Assembly (NCBI GenBank): GCA_009760855.2
Contig: WPIO01000105.1
Location: forward strand, 768,501 to 832,500
Direction of reading: 5' to 3'
Origin: Cristatella mucedo
Taxonomy: Eukaryota; Bryozoa; Phylactolaemata; Cristatellidae
Length of the DNA stretch: 64,000 nucleotides
Shown here piece by piece: positions 36,395 to 48,933 of the stretch. A program made the translations under genes and the position numbers. Position 1 is the first letter of the stretch, and every line of letters starts with the position of its first letter. The notes under the pieces were generated by a model that was not told the DNA's origin, ran no database searches, and saw only the letters and a list, made by a program, of their open reading frames with translations.

Positions 36395-36890
36395 TGAAAT
36401 GGTCTACTGGTCCGAATAGTTTGCCGACCCATGCATTAAGGTTTTCAGGGGAAGAGTTTTTCTAGAACATTTTCCGATGCTCAGGATATGAGTGCCAGAA
36501 AGGTAGGCGTCTATTATATCAGTCGAAACACGTAATTCTAGTGGCTTGAATGAAAAGTAAAGCTCTATGTCGTCATCGTAGAATATATGGCCGATGCCTT
36601 GAGCCTGAACCACCGTCTGCAGAGGCTGGGCATAAGTAGAGGCTAATAAAGAGGCTAATAATGGACTTAAAGTAGACCCTTCCGGAACTGCACAGGCTAC
36701 TGCTTTCCAGATTAGCCGTGACTTTACATCAAATGGAATTGAAGCTATCGGAAAAGTTCGATCAAACCGTGCCGCAACCTTCTCAGCGACACCAGTCGTT
36801 GTTCTCAATCTCTCATGCAGAATCTTTCAAGAAATAGAGTCAAAAGCAGCTGACGGATCGAGTAGGACTCGTGTGCTACGTTTCAATCAT
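36395..36890 (-). mobile_element. L2-type LINE reverse transcriptase fragment
   Basis: The minus strand is open from 36808 to 36404 and reads VPEGSTLSPLLASLL, then QAQGIGHIFYDDDIELYFSF, matching GVPQGSVLGPLLF and HGIGYHFYADDTQLFLSF of subfamily B. The upstream minus-strand DNA at 36835-36885 corresponds to LDPSAAFDSI. The YADD position reads YDDD. Truncated at both ends. Confidence 0.7.
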
Positions 36891-38230
36891 TATCCCTACC
36901 TAGTAAGTCATTTTCATATAGGAACAAGTAGAATGATGTGGCTCGAATAATGACTAAAAATTTGCTGATTCATAACTTTTGTCAATGTGCTCTGCAAGCT
37001 GCTTAGCGACATTTTTTGTTTAATAGTGACAATGGTCAAAAGGAAGACCGCTCTGTAAATTACCTTTGGCCCCAGAATTCAACTCGGGTCTTGTTGTAGA
37101 GATTGACTATGGCCGATTGAATGGCTCGATCATTTTTTCGTTTTTTTACTCGTGGGGGAGGGAGGGAATCGTCAGCATTTTATAATAAATTTTGGATTTT
37201 TTAAAGTGTTTACATACTTTTATTTGAGTGAAATGTTGACTTCTTCCGTGAAAACCTCCGATTTCTCGCCGCTACTCAAATATTGATCCAGAATGTCTCC
37301 GGCTCGTCAGAAACTGATCCTGAATGTCGCCTGCGAGGGTTTTTCTTCTTCACCGTCCTTTCCTTCTTCCTCATCCTTCCCTTCCTCTTTTTCTTACTGC
37401 CGCAGTTTCTCCTGGGCTTTTATTTTTATTTATTTATTTTTATTTATTTATTTTTATTTATTTTTATTTTTTTATTTTTTTATTTTTTTATTTTTATTTT
37501 ATTCCTGGGCTTTTATTTTCGTATTCGACGGAGCTTGCGGCAGCCAAAAGGTTGGTATACGCGAACATGCGCTCCCTGGAAAGGCGGCGGCACCATCGGA
37601 CATCATTATCATCACTATCGTCGTAGCGAATCTTATCGAGCCAAATTGGTCTAGCAGCGGGCAGCAGCAATACTACTTCCGTCGTCAAGAAACGAGGACA
37701 ATCCTCGCTCAGCGAGTGTCGAACAAATGCTTCTGCCGCCAACGCGACTAACTACACAATGTTTGCTTGGAACTTGATCGCATTTTAAGTCTCCAGTCTT
37801 GCTGATTCTTGTAAACTCCAAGAGAATGAGGATGGCTTGGACGCCCGCGCATAGACGCGATCACCAAACTGCTTTCAATCACACTACACTGAACTGCACA
37901 GAGTTCGAAGACAAAATGGCAGGAGCGCTTAAGCCAACAGTAGTAGTGCCTGCGCTGCAGCAGTAATTTTACTTTTTTAAATGGTAGTAAAAAATTAAAA
38001 ATGCTCTGGAAATCTGGACGTATTATAAAAGATATCGTGTAATGCTTATTTAAAAAATAAATCTCCGAACCACTAGGCTTGTCAAACTGTATTCATGAAT
38101 GGAGACCAAAGACTGTTGGTATAGGATATATAGGCGAGTTTCTCTTTTTACTGGCCCTACCTCTCTCTAACCCTCCCTATTGTTGTCTCCACTGGTCTCA
38201 TTTTCTCCCTCTTCATTTCTTACTCACCCA
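36891..38230. other. No gene; T-rich low-complexity DNA
   Basis: A T/A-rich stretch with TTTTTATTTA units runs from about 37420 to 37505. Its Phe/Leu-rich reading frames are repeat translations. Confidence 0.6.
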
Positions 38231-38630
38231 ACTTCCCTCCTCGCTGCCTCTCTCTCTCTCTCTACTTCTCCTTCTCCTCCTCTTTCTCCTTCTCCGTCTC
38301 TTTCTCCTTCTCCTTCTCCTTCTCCTCCTTCTTCTTCTCCTTCTCCTCCTCCTTCTCCTTCTCCTCTCTCCTTCTCCTTCTCCTTCTCCTTCTCCTTCTC
38401 CTTCTCCTTCTCCTTCCCTTCTTCTTCTCCTTCTCCTTCTCCTTCTTCTTCTCCTTCTTCTTCTAATCCTCCTTCTCCTTCTTCTCCTCCTTCGCCTTCT
38501 CCTTTTTCTTCTAATTCTCCTTCTCCTTCTCCTTCTCCTTCTCCTTCTCCTCCTCCTTCTTCTCCTTCTCCTTCTCCTTCTCCCTCTCTCTCTGTCGCTT
38601 TCGCTTTCGCTGTGTGTGTGTGTGTTTCTC

Positions 38631-38715
<85 letters not shown>

Positions 38716-38721
38716 TTCTTT
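38231..38721. repeat. 490-bp polypyrimidine tract
   Basis: The plus strand is almost wholly C and T (CTT, CTC, then pure CT), broken only by AAT at a few places and a TG run near 38612-38625. Such tracts can form triplex (H-DNA). Confidence 0.95.
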
Positions 38722-39514
38722 ACGCACTGTGTAACCGTCTCGGTCGACCTTTGGCCTTCTTCGACCGGGCCTCCTCGTTCGAGGAGCTCGCTACAACGAA
38801 ACGTGAGCTTAAGAATCCGTGCTTTTCGGCTCATGATGGCATGGCCTCGTGTCATTGTGAACACGCAGTCTGGCAGCGTGCACTATTAAAATTTTAAGTA
38901 CAGCGACGGCAAATAGTTCGTGTATTTAGATGGAACTCGAGCGCAGCACTCGCGGCGATGCTCGTGGGCCTGAGTACAGCCTCTCCCACATATAGCACAC
39001 CACAGCCTTCGCGTACTATATAATTCGTCGCCGAGTAGGAGTGCTGCACAGCTGGCCTGGCGTCGTTTGTTCACGTAGAAACGTCAGATCTGCTATGGGC
39101 ACAGTGCTCATAGCGGATTTTTTACCATGGTCGCCAGCTTATTTTTATATTTACGTTACATAAACACGTTGTTTAGTATCTTTTCAGCTTAGGGTTTAGG
39201 AATCTATGCTTAGTTTTAAATAGCTGTATGTTTCAGGGTTTACGGCTTGTAGTTTACTCGTTAGATTTTGTAGTTTTATTTTGGTTTAAGTTTTGGGGCT
39301 TAGAGTTTAAGTCTTGGGGCTTCGGGTTTAGTATTTAGGTACCAGAGAGAAGCTCTAAATCGGACATATATATATAGAACTATTCAAGAGGCTTTACCTT
39401 AGTCAGCATTTGTCAGATCGTCGTTGACCCCAAACGAAGCAGCTTCGGTCCAATGGTGAGCTCTGGTCCGATTGGAACTTACCAGCAAGTTCCGAGGAAC
39501 TGGCTAGTGAGCCT
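38722..39514. other. No gene recognised
   Basis: Ordinary DNA with a TTTAGG-like degenerate stretch (about 39180-39340: TTAGGGTTTAGG, GGGCTTAGAGTTTAAG). Not a clean telomeric array. Confidence 0.35.
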
Positions 39515-39685
39515 TAGTGGGCACCAGGTAAGGCGGTCGCTTCTCACGTGACCTCGATCCCGAGGTTCTGGGTTCGAATCTTGCGGTGGGCGATCCTTTA
39601 TCGGGGCAGCAAGCGGTGTTGAATAGACGTAAAGGCTCCTCTGTCGCTCTACAAAAGAGGCTATTAGATCAGCTAGCATTTTGCG
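39515..39685 (+). mobile_element. tRNA-derived SINE, copy 1
   Basis: The 5' part has a pol III A-box-like CAGGTAAGGCGGTCGC and a B box GGTTCGAATCT. The body has GGGCAGCAAGCGGTG and the 3' motif AGAGGCTATTAGATCAGC followed by TAGCATTTT. The family is shared with four other copies in this window. Confidence 0.75.
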
Positions 39686-39870
39686 TGACCCGTGATGGCA
39701 CACTAGGTAAGGCGGTTGCCTTTTACGACCTCGATCTCGAGGTCATTGGTTAGAATCCTGTGGTGGGCCACCCTTTATTGCCGCTTCAAGCGGTAGTGAT
39801 AGCCGTATAGGCTCTTCTGTCGCGTTAAAAAGAGGCTGTTGAATCAGCGAGCATTTTTGACGCATTCACT
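39686..39870 (+). mobile_element. tRNA-derived SINE, copy 2 (tandem with copy 1)
   Basis: It starts GATGGCACACTAGGTAAGG, with B box GGTTAGAATCC, body CAAGCGGTAGTGATAGCC and 3' motif AAGAGGCTGTTGAATCAGC. It lies directly next to copy 1 in the same orientation, so one inserted beside the other or the unit was duplicated and then diverged. Confidence 0.75.
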
Positions 39871-41528
39871 CAGCTGCTGAGCCACCACTCTTTCGACTGT
39901 CTGAGATAAGAAAGGAAGAAAACAACTGCAAGAACTCCGACCTCATAACGGAGGGCGGTACGTTACACAGCTAAAGAAGGTGTACATAAACGCTCAGCAC
40001 CAGAGAAAGTGTGAAATTGAAAAGCCGTTACTCCCTATGTCTGCTTACGCTTGCCAAAGAAAAAGTCAATACAGATCGGGCTGCGCTCATAATAGTAAAA
40101 TAACTTAAAAGCATCTATTAATCTCAATGACCGCCACAACCCGGCTCAGTTAGAATCTCAGCCAGCGGTACAGCCAGTCCGAGCTTTCGTGTAAAATCGT
40201 AAAACCGGACTTCCCAAGCCGTAAATAGGGTTCCCTGATTTCACACCGGTAGCTTTACAAAGATCGCTTGCACCTGTGCTACAACGACCACCTCATGTGA
40301 GCCTGTGCTATCTTCTAGATTAATCACAATTAAGCTACACTCCTGCGGCCATCATTCGCTCACTTAGCCGCCAATTCAAAGTACTGAGTATCATTGCACT
40401 AAACAGTTGGCTATCGGTTTACTTTACTATCGACATATCGCCACCATTAGCATTCGCTTCGCATTTCTCGATCTCTATCCGCAGCTAGGGTAATTGTCCC
40501 ACCAGATGCATACTATCAGTCAGACAAATGCAAAGAGCTCGTCCGAGGATAAATTTGGCTTTGGAAATTTCCCGCCATTCGCTCGATTGCAGCGAAGCAC
40601 CAATCTGGAATCAGTTTTAAGTTCAATTAAGCGTGCGGTCCTTCCTGCGCTGAATTTGAACTCTAATAATTTATAATTATATAATAATAATAATAATTTT
40701 CCTGAATCTAGAACTCTGGCCGAGCAAGAAGCCAAATTCAGTTCCCATTGATGCCCCCCATTACACACACACAGAGAGCGCCCATGCCTTACATTCGTCC
40801 ACAAGTCTGTGGCCGAGTCTCAGGTGCAATATTCACAGGTACAACCAGAGACTACAAGACTAGCTCAAGATGGCCGCAAAGGGTCAGAAGGAATCCGCGA
40901 GCATTTTCAGCTGCTATCCCTCTTCTGACGCTAAATGCTGAACGTGCTCTTTGAGCGCTCTCGAACCGACGTCCTTATCTACAAACGCAGATCGCGTATG
41001 ACTCACGGTGCCAGCCTTTCACACATACACCCAGCAGGTCTTAGAAGCCACAGAGCGGACACACGAATAGACGACAACGACGAAAGAGCAGGGCATCAAT
41101 TAAGTATGCAGTGCTAATCGTGATAATCGTGATCGAAATATGATAGCCGAGCTAATCGCGATAAAAATCTCGTGTAGATTCACGTCGTTCGCGTGGAACG
41201 TAGAGCCGCAGCCTGGAGAATGGGGCGAAATGTGTACGGCCCCAACGGCCATACGTCATACGTCATCGTAGATCGAATGCATTCCTAGATTTTAATGGTG
41301 TCGCTCAGATTCATGAACGATGCATTACCAAAAGAAAAGCACCCCGGATCCGCCGCGGTGGCCGTAACCGCCAGCTCAGATGCGGCTCGTTGGGCTGGAC
41401 CTGCGAGCTGAGTACCCGCTCGTTTGGTATACCTATCATTGTCTCGAACCGCTCAGCGCGCTCCGCCACATGCGTCACTGTGAGTCTGCCTAACTTAGTG
41501 GTCATCGGGCCTGTTGTAACTCCTTAGG
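39871..41528. other. No gene recognised
   Basis: Only short open frames and a TAATAA run near 40680. The last part may hold the undefined 5' end of the L2 copy that becomes readable at 41529. Confidence 0.35.
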
Positions 41529-44500
41529 CCAGACTTAACGCTTGCCTTTGGAATCATGGCTCAATGTGCAATAAACCTCTGGTAATAAGCGACCTTATTT
41601 CTGAAAATGGTATCGACCTCCTCACCCTAACTGAATCTTGGCTAAAATCGATAAACTGCCCGACAATTAAAGACACTACCTCACCTGGTTTCTCATTCTT
41701 TCACACCACTATACATCAATCAAAACTAGAGGTGGAGTTGCTATTATCGTGCGCTCGAAATTCAACTTCAAACTATCTGCAGTAACCTCGAAGCAGTCTT
41801 TTGAATCAATTGTCTTGGTCTCATCCGAAAACGAGCTACCGATATTGGCAGTAGTCTATCGCCCACCAGGTACCAAGTCATCTTTTATCTCAGATTTCTC
41901 CGATCTCATTTCGATTCTGTGTGCAAGAAATCGATCCTTCCTCGTTATGGGGGATTTCAACGTTCACTTTGATAACTTATCTGACGCCTTCAGTACTGCA
42001 TTGTGTGCATTGACTGTCTCGTTGTCTCTTGTGGCTCATGTGCACGGCCCTACTCACATCAAGGGTCACACACTCGACCAGATTTTCTCATACAAATGCA
42101 CTGTTTCATCACCAATTATTACCAAGTCCTGCTTATCTGACCACATGCAGATCTCATTCAATCTACATTGTGTGCCCACCTCCTTCTCTAAAATAACCTG
42201 TGAATTGCGAAACCTCAGGACCATTGACATCGACGCTGTCCGTGCGAGAATATCGGCTTCGCCTCTGCTGCTCAGTCCTCCATCCGATCTGTCATCATTG
42301 GTAGATAGCTACAACACGACACTAGCTGACACGCTCGACGAGTTTGCACCTCTGACAAAGCGCACTGTACGCCCTAGCACAGACGGCCTATGGTTTACCA
42401 CAGACATTAAACTAGCCAGGTCTACCAAGAGCAAGCTTGAAAAAGCATACAAAAGATTAGGTCTGACTGTCCATCGACAGGCACATGAAGACTACTGTAG
42501 GTTGTACCAATCGATCCTAGCAAAGGCCAAGTCTAGCTTCTATAAAAACGTTGTTGAATCACAGATGCACAATCCAAAAAATGCTGATGTCGACGATAAA
42601 CCATCTCCTCAACCGCTCCCAGATTAGCTCCTTACCTGATGATCCTTGAGATGATCTAGCCAATCGCTGCTCTCGATTCTTTGTGCAGAAGATAAACAAT
42701 CAGGGAGTCCATCCCTGCGATGACAACATCCCCACTAGAATGCTGTTCCCCGATTCCTGGCTGCTCCTCAATGTCTAAATTTAAGCAGGTCACTAGTGAT
42801 CTAGTCCTGAAGTTCGTATCTCAATCAAAGAAGACAACAAGTCCTCTGGACCCTATTCCCACTGTCCTGCTCATACTTTGCATTGATCTGCTGCTGCCAT
42901 GCATAACTAACATCATTAATACGTCATTAGCCTCAGGTCATGTCCAAGCACCTTTCAAAAAAGCTGTAGTCAGGCCACTTCTCAAGAAAGCGACACTAAA
43001 TCAAGAGAACTTGAGCAACTACCGTCAAGTCTCCCTTTTACCATTCCTATCAAAGACACTGGAACGGGTCGTGGCGGACCAGCTGAACTCATATATCAAA
43101 ACTTCAAACCTTGCTAGTAAGTTCCAGTCTGGCTTTTGAGCTAATCACTCCACAGAGTCAGTATTGCTTAGGGCGCACAACGACCTACTTAGGAATGTGC
43201 AGACGTGGTAAAGCAGCTCTGCTTGTTTTTCTCGATATTTCGGCAGCTTTTGATACTATTGATCACCAAGTTCTCCTAGAGCACCTCTCATCTTGCCTGG
43301 GCGTCACTGGATAGCTCGGCAATGGTTCAGGTCCTATCTAAGTAGAGGGGCCAGAGTATTGATGTGAATGGACAAAGATCACTAAAGGTACCTCTGAAAT
43401 ACGGGGTACCCCATGTTTCCATGCTTGGTCTGGTTCTTTTCACGGTTTATACTCTTCGTCTTGTCGATATGATTGCTAAGCACAATCTAGGCTTTCACTT
43501 CTATGCGAATAAAATTCAATTGCACCTTTGCTTTGATCCCTCCCAGCCTTCGAGTACCTCGAATTCTCTCAGCTTCCTTGCTGGATGTATTGATGACATC
43601 CACACATGGATGGCAGCAAATTTTCTTAAACTAAACGATGATAAAAGTAACTTACTAGTTATGGGCAAACCAAGTGTGATTCAGAAATTGGAAAAGCTGA
43701 CGCTCAAAATTGGCTCTGCCATCACATTTCCTGTTGAATCAGTTCAAAATCAAGGTTCATGTTCCAAACTGACCTCTCGTTAGACGATCATATCAGCTCC
43801 ACAGCCAAGTCTGCCTACTTTTAGCTACGTAAAATTGCAAAATCCGGGCTGCTTTAGATAAGTATATCACGTCTACGTTGGTCCATGCATTTGTGACATC
43901 CCGTCTTGACTTCTATAACTCACTGCTTGCTGGCCTAGCGGCATATGCAATCAGGCGATTACAGATAGTGCAAAACTCTGCAGCTAGGCTTGTCTGTCGT
44001 GAACGGCACAGTTGCCACATCACACCACTCTTTGCCGACCTGCACTGGCTACCAGTCACGCAACGGATCGAATTCAAGGTTTTGTCGCTCACTTTTAGGT
44101 CACTTCATTCTTTGGCTCCAGCCTATCTCTCAGATCTACTTCCCCACCAGGCCAAGCATCGTACCACCCGATTTTCCGAATCCAACAGTTTACCAATACC
44201 TCGTACAAACCTCAAATCCTTTGGAGACCGTGCATTTAGCTCGTATGCTACCAAAGCCTGGAACTCACTCCCGACTTGCGTCAGAACATCCTTTGACTTG
44301 ACCACATTTAAAAAGAACTTAAAAACACACCTATTTAGGACAGCATTTAGTAGGTCTCTGTGATTCGTCCTTCGTGTGCTTTTGGGTGCTGACACTGTGC
44401 ATGCTGCCACTAACCACATTTGCATGCTGACCCCGTGCATGTCACCCCTAACCATGTTATTCATATCGTTTATCAAGCATGATATTACTCACCATTCAAT

Positions 44501-44595
44501 TGTGTTCCCCTTTGCGGCAAATGTAAAGTACCTAGAAAGAGATTGAGTTATCTGAGGGCGCTTTATCAAGTGCATTATTATTATTAATATTATGC
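41529..44595 (+). mobile_element. L2/CR1-group non-LTR retrotransposon, most complete copy
   Basis: About 3.1 kb. The apurinic endonuclease domain (41529-42300) has LTLTESWL, then after a one-base frameshift near 41710 TRGGVAIIVRS, AVVYRPPG, MGDFNVHF, GPTHIKGHTLDQIF and LSDHMQISF. The reverse transcriptase follows (42700-43780): ENLSNYRQVSLLPFLSKTLERV, LVFLDISAAFDTIDH, YGVPHVSMLGLVLF, and FHFYANKIQLHL where YADD has become YANK. The C-terminal region (43880-44360) has VTSRLDFYNSLLAGL, ITPLFADLHWLPV and FKKNLKTHLF. The 3' end carries the GCGCCTAGAAAGAGATTGAG-type motif and an ATT-repeat tail (44571-44592). Several stops and frameshifts and the lost catalytic Asp pair show it is inactive. ORF1 and the 5' end are not identifiable. 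Confidence 0.85.
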
Positions 44596-44631
44596 AATTC
44601 AACTGACTAACCCTTACTTCCGATGTCCTTG

Positions 44632-44634
<3 letters not shown>

Positions 44635-44687
<53 letters not shown>
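44635..44687. repeat. CT dinucleotide run
   Basis: About 26 units, just after the L2 tail. Confidence 0.95.
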
Positions 44688-44689
<2 letters not shown>

Positions 44690-46639
44690 GAATCACATTA
44701 CAATAACTCTGCTCCCTAATAATTATGCAGCTTTGTAATCACATATAATATCTAGTGCTTGCTGTCATTATATGACTCATTTTTGATTCCAGCTCTTTCA
44801 TACCAGGCTGTTTCCAGGATTTAAATTTGATCGCCCCATCACCCGGATGCATCAATACTGCTCGAAACGAGTCTTGGAGAATTTATTTAACTTACTCAGT
44901 GCTAAAATTTTTTGGTTACAATGTTCTTCGTACATATTATTTGCTAGTCACTCGAAAAAAAATTTCCGATGCATTCTTTGGAATTCTCAACGTTCTTTTG
45001 ATAGTAACTTTATCAAGCAATCGACCGTGTTCAAAGAATGATTCGGAAATAGAAACCTCTAAGGGATCCACAGATGTTCTTCCTGAGCCTGAACCCTGGA
45101 GAACGAAAATTCTATTTTAGACTTCAGAGATTTTCTGTTACGTATAAGGCTGCATCACTGATCGGCGCCCAGCCCTGAAACTTTGCATGAGACAAGCTGC
45201 TTTCAGATCATTTGAGAGCGACTGAGAAAAATATTCGCCCTTACTAAGTGCGTACCTCATCCTGGCCGTTAAAAAGGCCTCACTACATTGCTAAAGCGAA
45301 TATCATCACGATGCATATTTTATATTATTTTGTTATAATTTATTAAATTTATATTATAATTATTTAATTATTAATTATGTAATTATTTATTCTTATAATT
45401 ATATTGTAATGCCACTATTATAATTTAATACCGAAGACCCTAGTTTTCTTTACATTTTCCACTGTAAAAGGGAAATATTCTGATGCTACGATTAGCAACT
45501 CTGCTGACTGATTAATATGAAGTTCCATCTGCTCTGAACTATTTGGCACCCATTTCGCAGCGAATAATTTCCTGCCGATTTTAGTAATTTATTAAAATTT
45601 TAGTTAAAATAATTTTGAAAGCTTGGTGCTGCCCCATTTTCCATTTCCAGTCTGTAATCCCAGGTCACTTAGGGAAAAATAATGTTTAAATGAATGCTTG
45701 TTCGATAACATAAACAGCAATTCGGTAGCCTGACTGTCGCATGCGTTCGCTTTAGTTAAAGATTTTCTTGGATAAAAAATTCACTAAGAAGTTTTCTTAT
45801 GGCTTCTTGCTTGGACAAAAACTGACGACTATATATTTAAAACGCTGGCTTCTGCTCATCTATTGGCTATTGTGGCCAATTAAAGACCACTTTCGTGCTT
45901 CCGAGGGTTTCGTTACCCAGGATCTGAAAGAGCAAAACAGGCTGAAAGCAGGAATTCTCAGTTTACTGTTGCATAAGAGTGCCACAATAATAGCCAGCAT
46001 CTCTGATTAATTCTTAGTTATTAACTGAACGATCATGCAAATCAGAAATCCCACTTCGATTCACCATTGCTAGGTCTGTGTGAATATAGTGATTGCTGCA
46101 GCTGAAACGAATTGAGACTTTTATGTTCTGTGACTTTCGAGTTCTGTCAGCCTCTAGGCTATGCCTAATTAGGTAATTAGGTATGCCTAATTAGGTATGC
46201 CTAATCACGATCCATAAGCAATATGCTGCATCGTGCTAATTTTTCAGAAAATTTAATACCCCTGCTAAGACGAAACCTCTGAAATTTTTTTAAGCTTTTG
46301 CTGTCGTGTGACATTCGTGTAAGAAGCATAAAGCTTAATGGTTTCACCTTTCGACTATTGGCGCTCAGTGTGCCATCTTGTGCTCTCTAGTCACGAGAGA
46401 TCCCAAATAATTTCTTTCAAGATCAATGAGGCTGCACTGTGAGTACTAAACTGTCATTTGTGACTCCTTACATGAAAACTAAACACGTAAAGATTGGCTG
46501 ATGCAATAGTTTAGTTTATATGGCAGCTAAATAGCCTTGAAGGTTTTCATCCCGAGTGCAGTGGCAACTAGTGCCGAACTCGGACCCATAAGCTAAGTCA
46601 TATAGCGCCATAATCTTAGATCACTGGGATCAGGATCCT
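44688..46639. other. AT-rich DNA, no gene recognised
   Basis: TTATAA-rich stretches at 45310-45440 and a small ATGCCTAATTAGGT repeat at 46161-46206. No coding evidence. Confidence 0.4.
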
Positions 46640-46820
46640 GGATCTCGGTCCCAGGGGCGATGTGTTCGCTCTTCCCGATCCAGGTCGTGGCATCGAATCC
46701 CGATGCGCTCTGGCACTTCTTTTTACTGCCTTCTTTTACGAGCCAGTTGGTAGCAGCCCTTCCGGCTCTTCTGACGGCACGTAAAAAAGGCTGTTTGATC
46801 AGCAGATCTGTATCTTTTTT
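46640..46820 (+). mobile_element. tRNA-derived SINE copy, diverged
   Basis: Degraded A box; B-box-like CATCGAATCCCG; body GGTAGCAGCCCTTCCGGCTC; 3' motif AAAGGCTGTTTGATCAGC. Confidence 0.55.
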
Positions 46821-47833
46821 GTAAGACCACGTAGTACATTAGGCAGCACTCGAGGAAGAAAGAAATTCCTCCACTTGCAAACAACATTGTGTGTGCCTGG
46901 AACATAATAAAAAATCCCTCTGCTGTCGTTCATCGATCGTACCGCAAACGTTTTCAGGAGAAAGAGAATGTGAAGCTAGCTACTCAGACAGAGCTACTAC
47001 CAGCTGCTCAGCAGAGGCCAAGCTAGTCGCTGATGCCCCTGGGCTTCTAGGAAGGCATTCTGATTTGGGCGATATGTTGACGTCATCAAATTGCGTTTGC
47101 GAAAATCTTCCGCTTCTGGCGTGTGTTGTGAGTACAGACTCATAAAAGTCGCTTTCAGCACGTTCGATGCTAAAAAAGTTCACCGGCTGCATTCAACTAA
47201 TTATCTCTCGGAAATAGACTTGGTGTGATATCTCAAGATGATTCTTGAAGGAATCCAGCGACAATTAGGCACTTACGGGCATTTACGCGCAAAGGATTTA
47301 CGCTAAAGAGTACAGCGGTACAGCAAAACTGACTGCCGATTGTGTTATACCTTTGGGATTTAAGTGGACGTACGTCAATCCAACATCGTGTTTTTTTACG
47401 AAGTAAAGTGTTCTGACAGCCATATAGTGTGGATCAAACCAGTTGATAATTTTGCTCTACACTATTCGGTTGAACAATGTAGTAGCGATGAATGAGGTAA
47501 CTGGTTGAGACGCGAAGCAAAACCTCAAATCAGGACAACTAAAGACGTAGTATCCCTCAGGATTACTTTGAATACGGTTTCTAGCACGCAAGCAACGATT
47601 ACCTCGCAATGAAAGCCAGTTAGGACATTAGAGTTACGTATAATAGTGCCACGCCTAGCGCTAGACCAATAAAAGAGTTTAGTAAATGTCTCGTGAAAAC
47701 TTGATATCGCGGACAAGATGTTCAAATTTAGAGAAATAAATGTATGAGGTACCGGTGGATAGGAATATTGAGCAATGGCTTCATTATTCATGACGACGAC
47801 GTTTCCAACATTCTTGGTTTGAGTTTTACTGCT
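46821..47833. other. No gene recognised
   Basis: Short unrelated open frames only. Confidence 0.35.
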
Positions 47834-48430
47834 CGCAGCTGCCACATCATAACATCACATTCTCGCCGACCTGCCCTGGCTACCAGTAAAGTAACGGATC
47901 AAATTCAACGTTTTGTCGGTCACTTTTAGGTTACTTCATTCTTCAGCTCCAGCCTATCTCTCAAATCTACTCCCCCTCAAGGCCAAACATCGTACCGCCC
48001 GGTTTTTGGAATCTAACAGTTTACCTAATCCTCGTACAAACCTCAATCCTTTGGAGACCATGCATTTAGTTCCTACGCTCTAAAGCTTTGAACTCACTCC
48101 CGACTTTCGTCACGACGACCCCTTACTTGACACATTTAAAAAGAACTTCAAAACGCACCTATTTAGGACAGCATTTAGTGGGTCTCTGTGATTCGTCCTT
48201 TATGTGCTTATGAATGCTGACACTGTTGCATGCGGCCGCTAACCACACTTGCATGCTGACCCTGTTCATGTCACCCCTAACCATGCTATTCATGTTGTTT
48301 ATCAAGCATGATATCACTAACCATTAAATCGCGTTTCCCGTTGCACCAAATGTAAAGCACCTAGAAAAAGAATGAGTTCACTGAGGGTGCTTTAGCAAAC
48401 GTATTATTTTTATTATTACTACTGCTGTGC
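47834..48430 (+). mobile_element. L2 subfamily A, C-terminal RT region to tail
   Basis: Matches 44005-44595: CCACATCATAACATCACA, the CGCCGACCTGCCCTGGCTAC block, the SNSLP-PRTNL region and the 3' UTR, ending in an ATT-rich tail near 48400-48425. Frameshifted. Confidence 0.75.
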
Positions 48431-48797
48431 ATATTGTTATCATCTATCAAGTTTGACTAAGCTCAGCGTCTATCTCCCGCACACAATACATTATCGAAGA
48501 TGGATAATAATCTAGTATGTTAACATAGTAAAGACTTACCTGTGTTCTTAGTTATGCTTTTATTCTTTAGTTTTCAGTATCTCACTATGTTTAGATTTCT
48601 CTCTGACGGCCAGACGATGTTTTAAACACACTGTTCAGCTGGTTCAGGACACCGCTTTTCGAAAGCAGCTTCCTGTCCTGAAAAGGACTCAGTATTCCGA
48701 AAGCTGACTTTTGTTCTGGGCAGAGCTAATGCCTTTGTACGACTAAACGTGCGGCACCATATATACAGCAAAAACTGCATTAGCACAGATTTGAGCT

Positions 48798-48880
48798 CTC
48801 TCTCTTTCTCTATCTATCTATCTATCTATCTGTCTATCTATATAGCTATCTATCTATCTATCTATATATCTATTGTTTCA

Positions 48881-48932
<52 letters not shown>
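48798..48932. repeat. TCTA run and TA run
   Basis: About a dozen imperfect TCTA units, then about 20 TA units. Confidence 0.9.

Positions 48933-48933
<1 letters not shown>

Noticed and set aside
39180-39340. Telomere-like TTAGGGTTTAGG words
   Set aside because: The words are scattered and degenerate, with no regular array.
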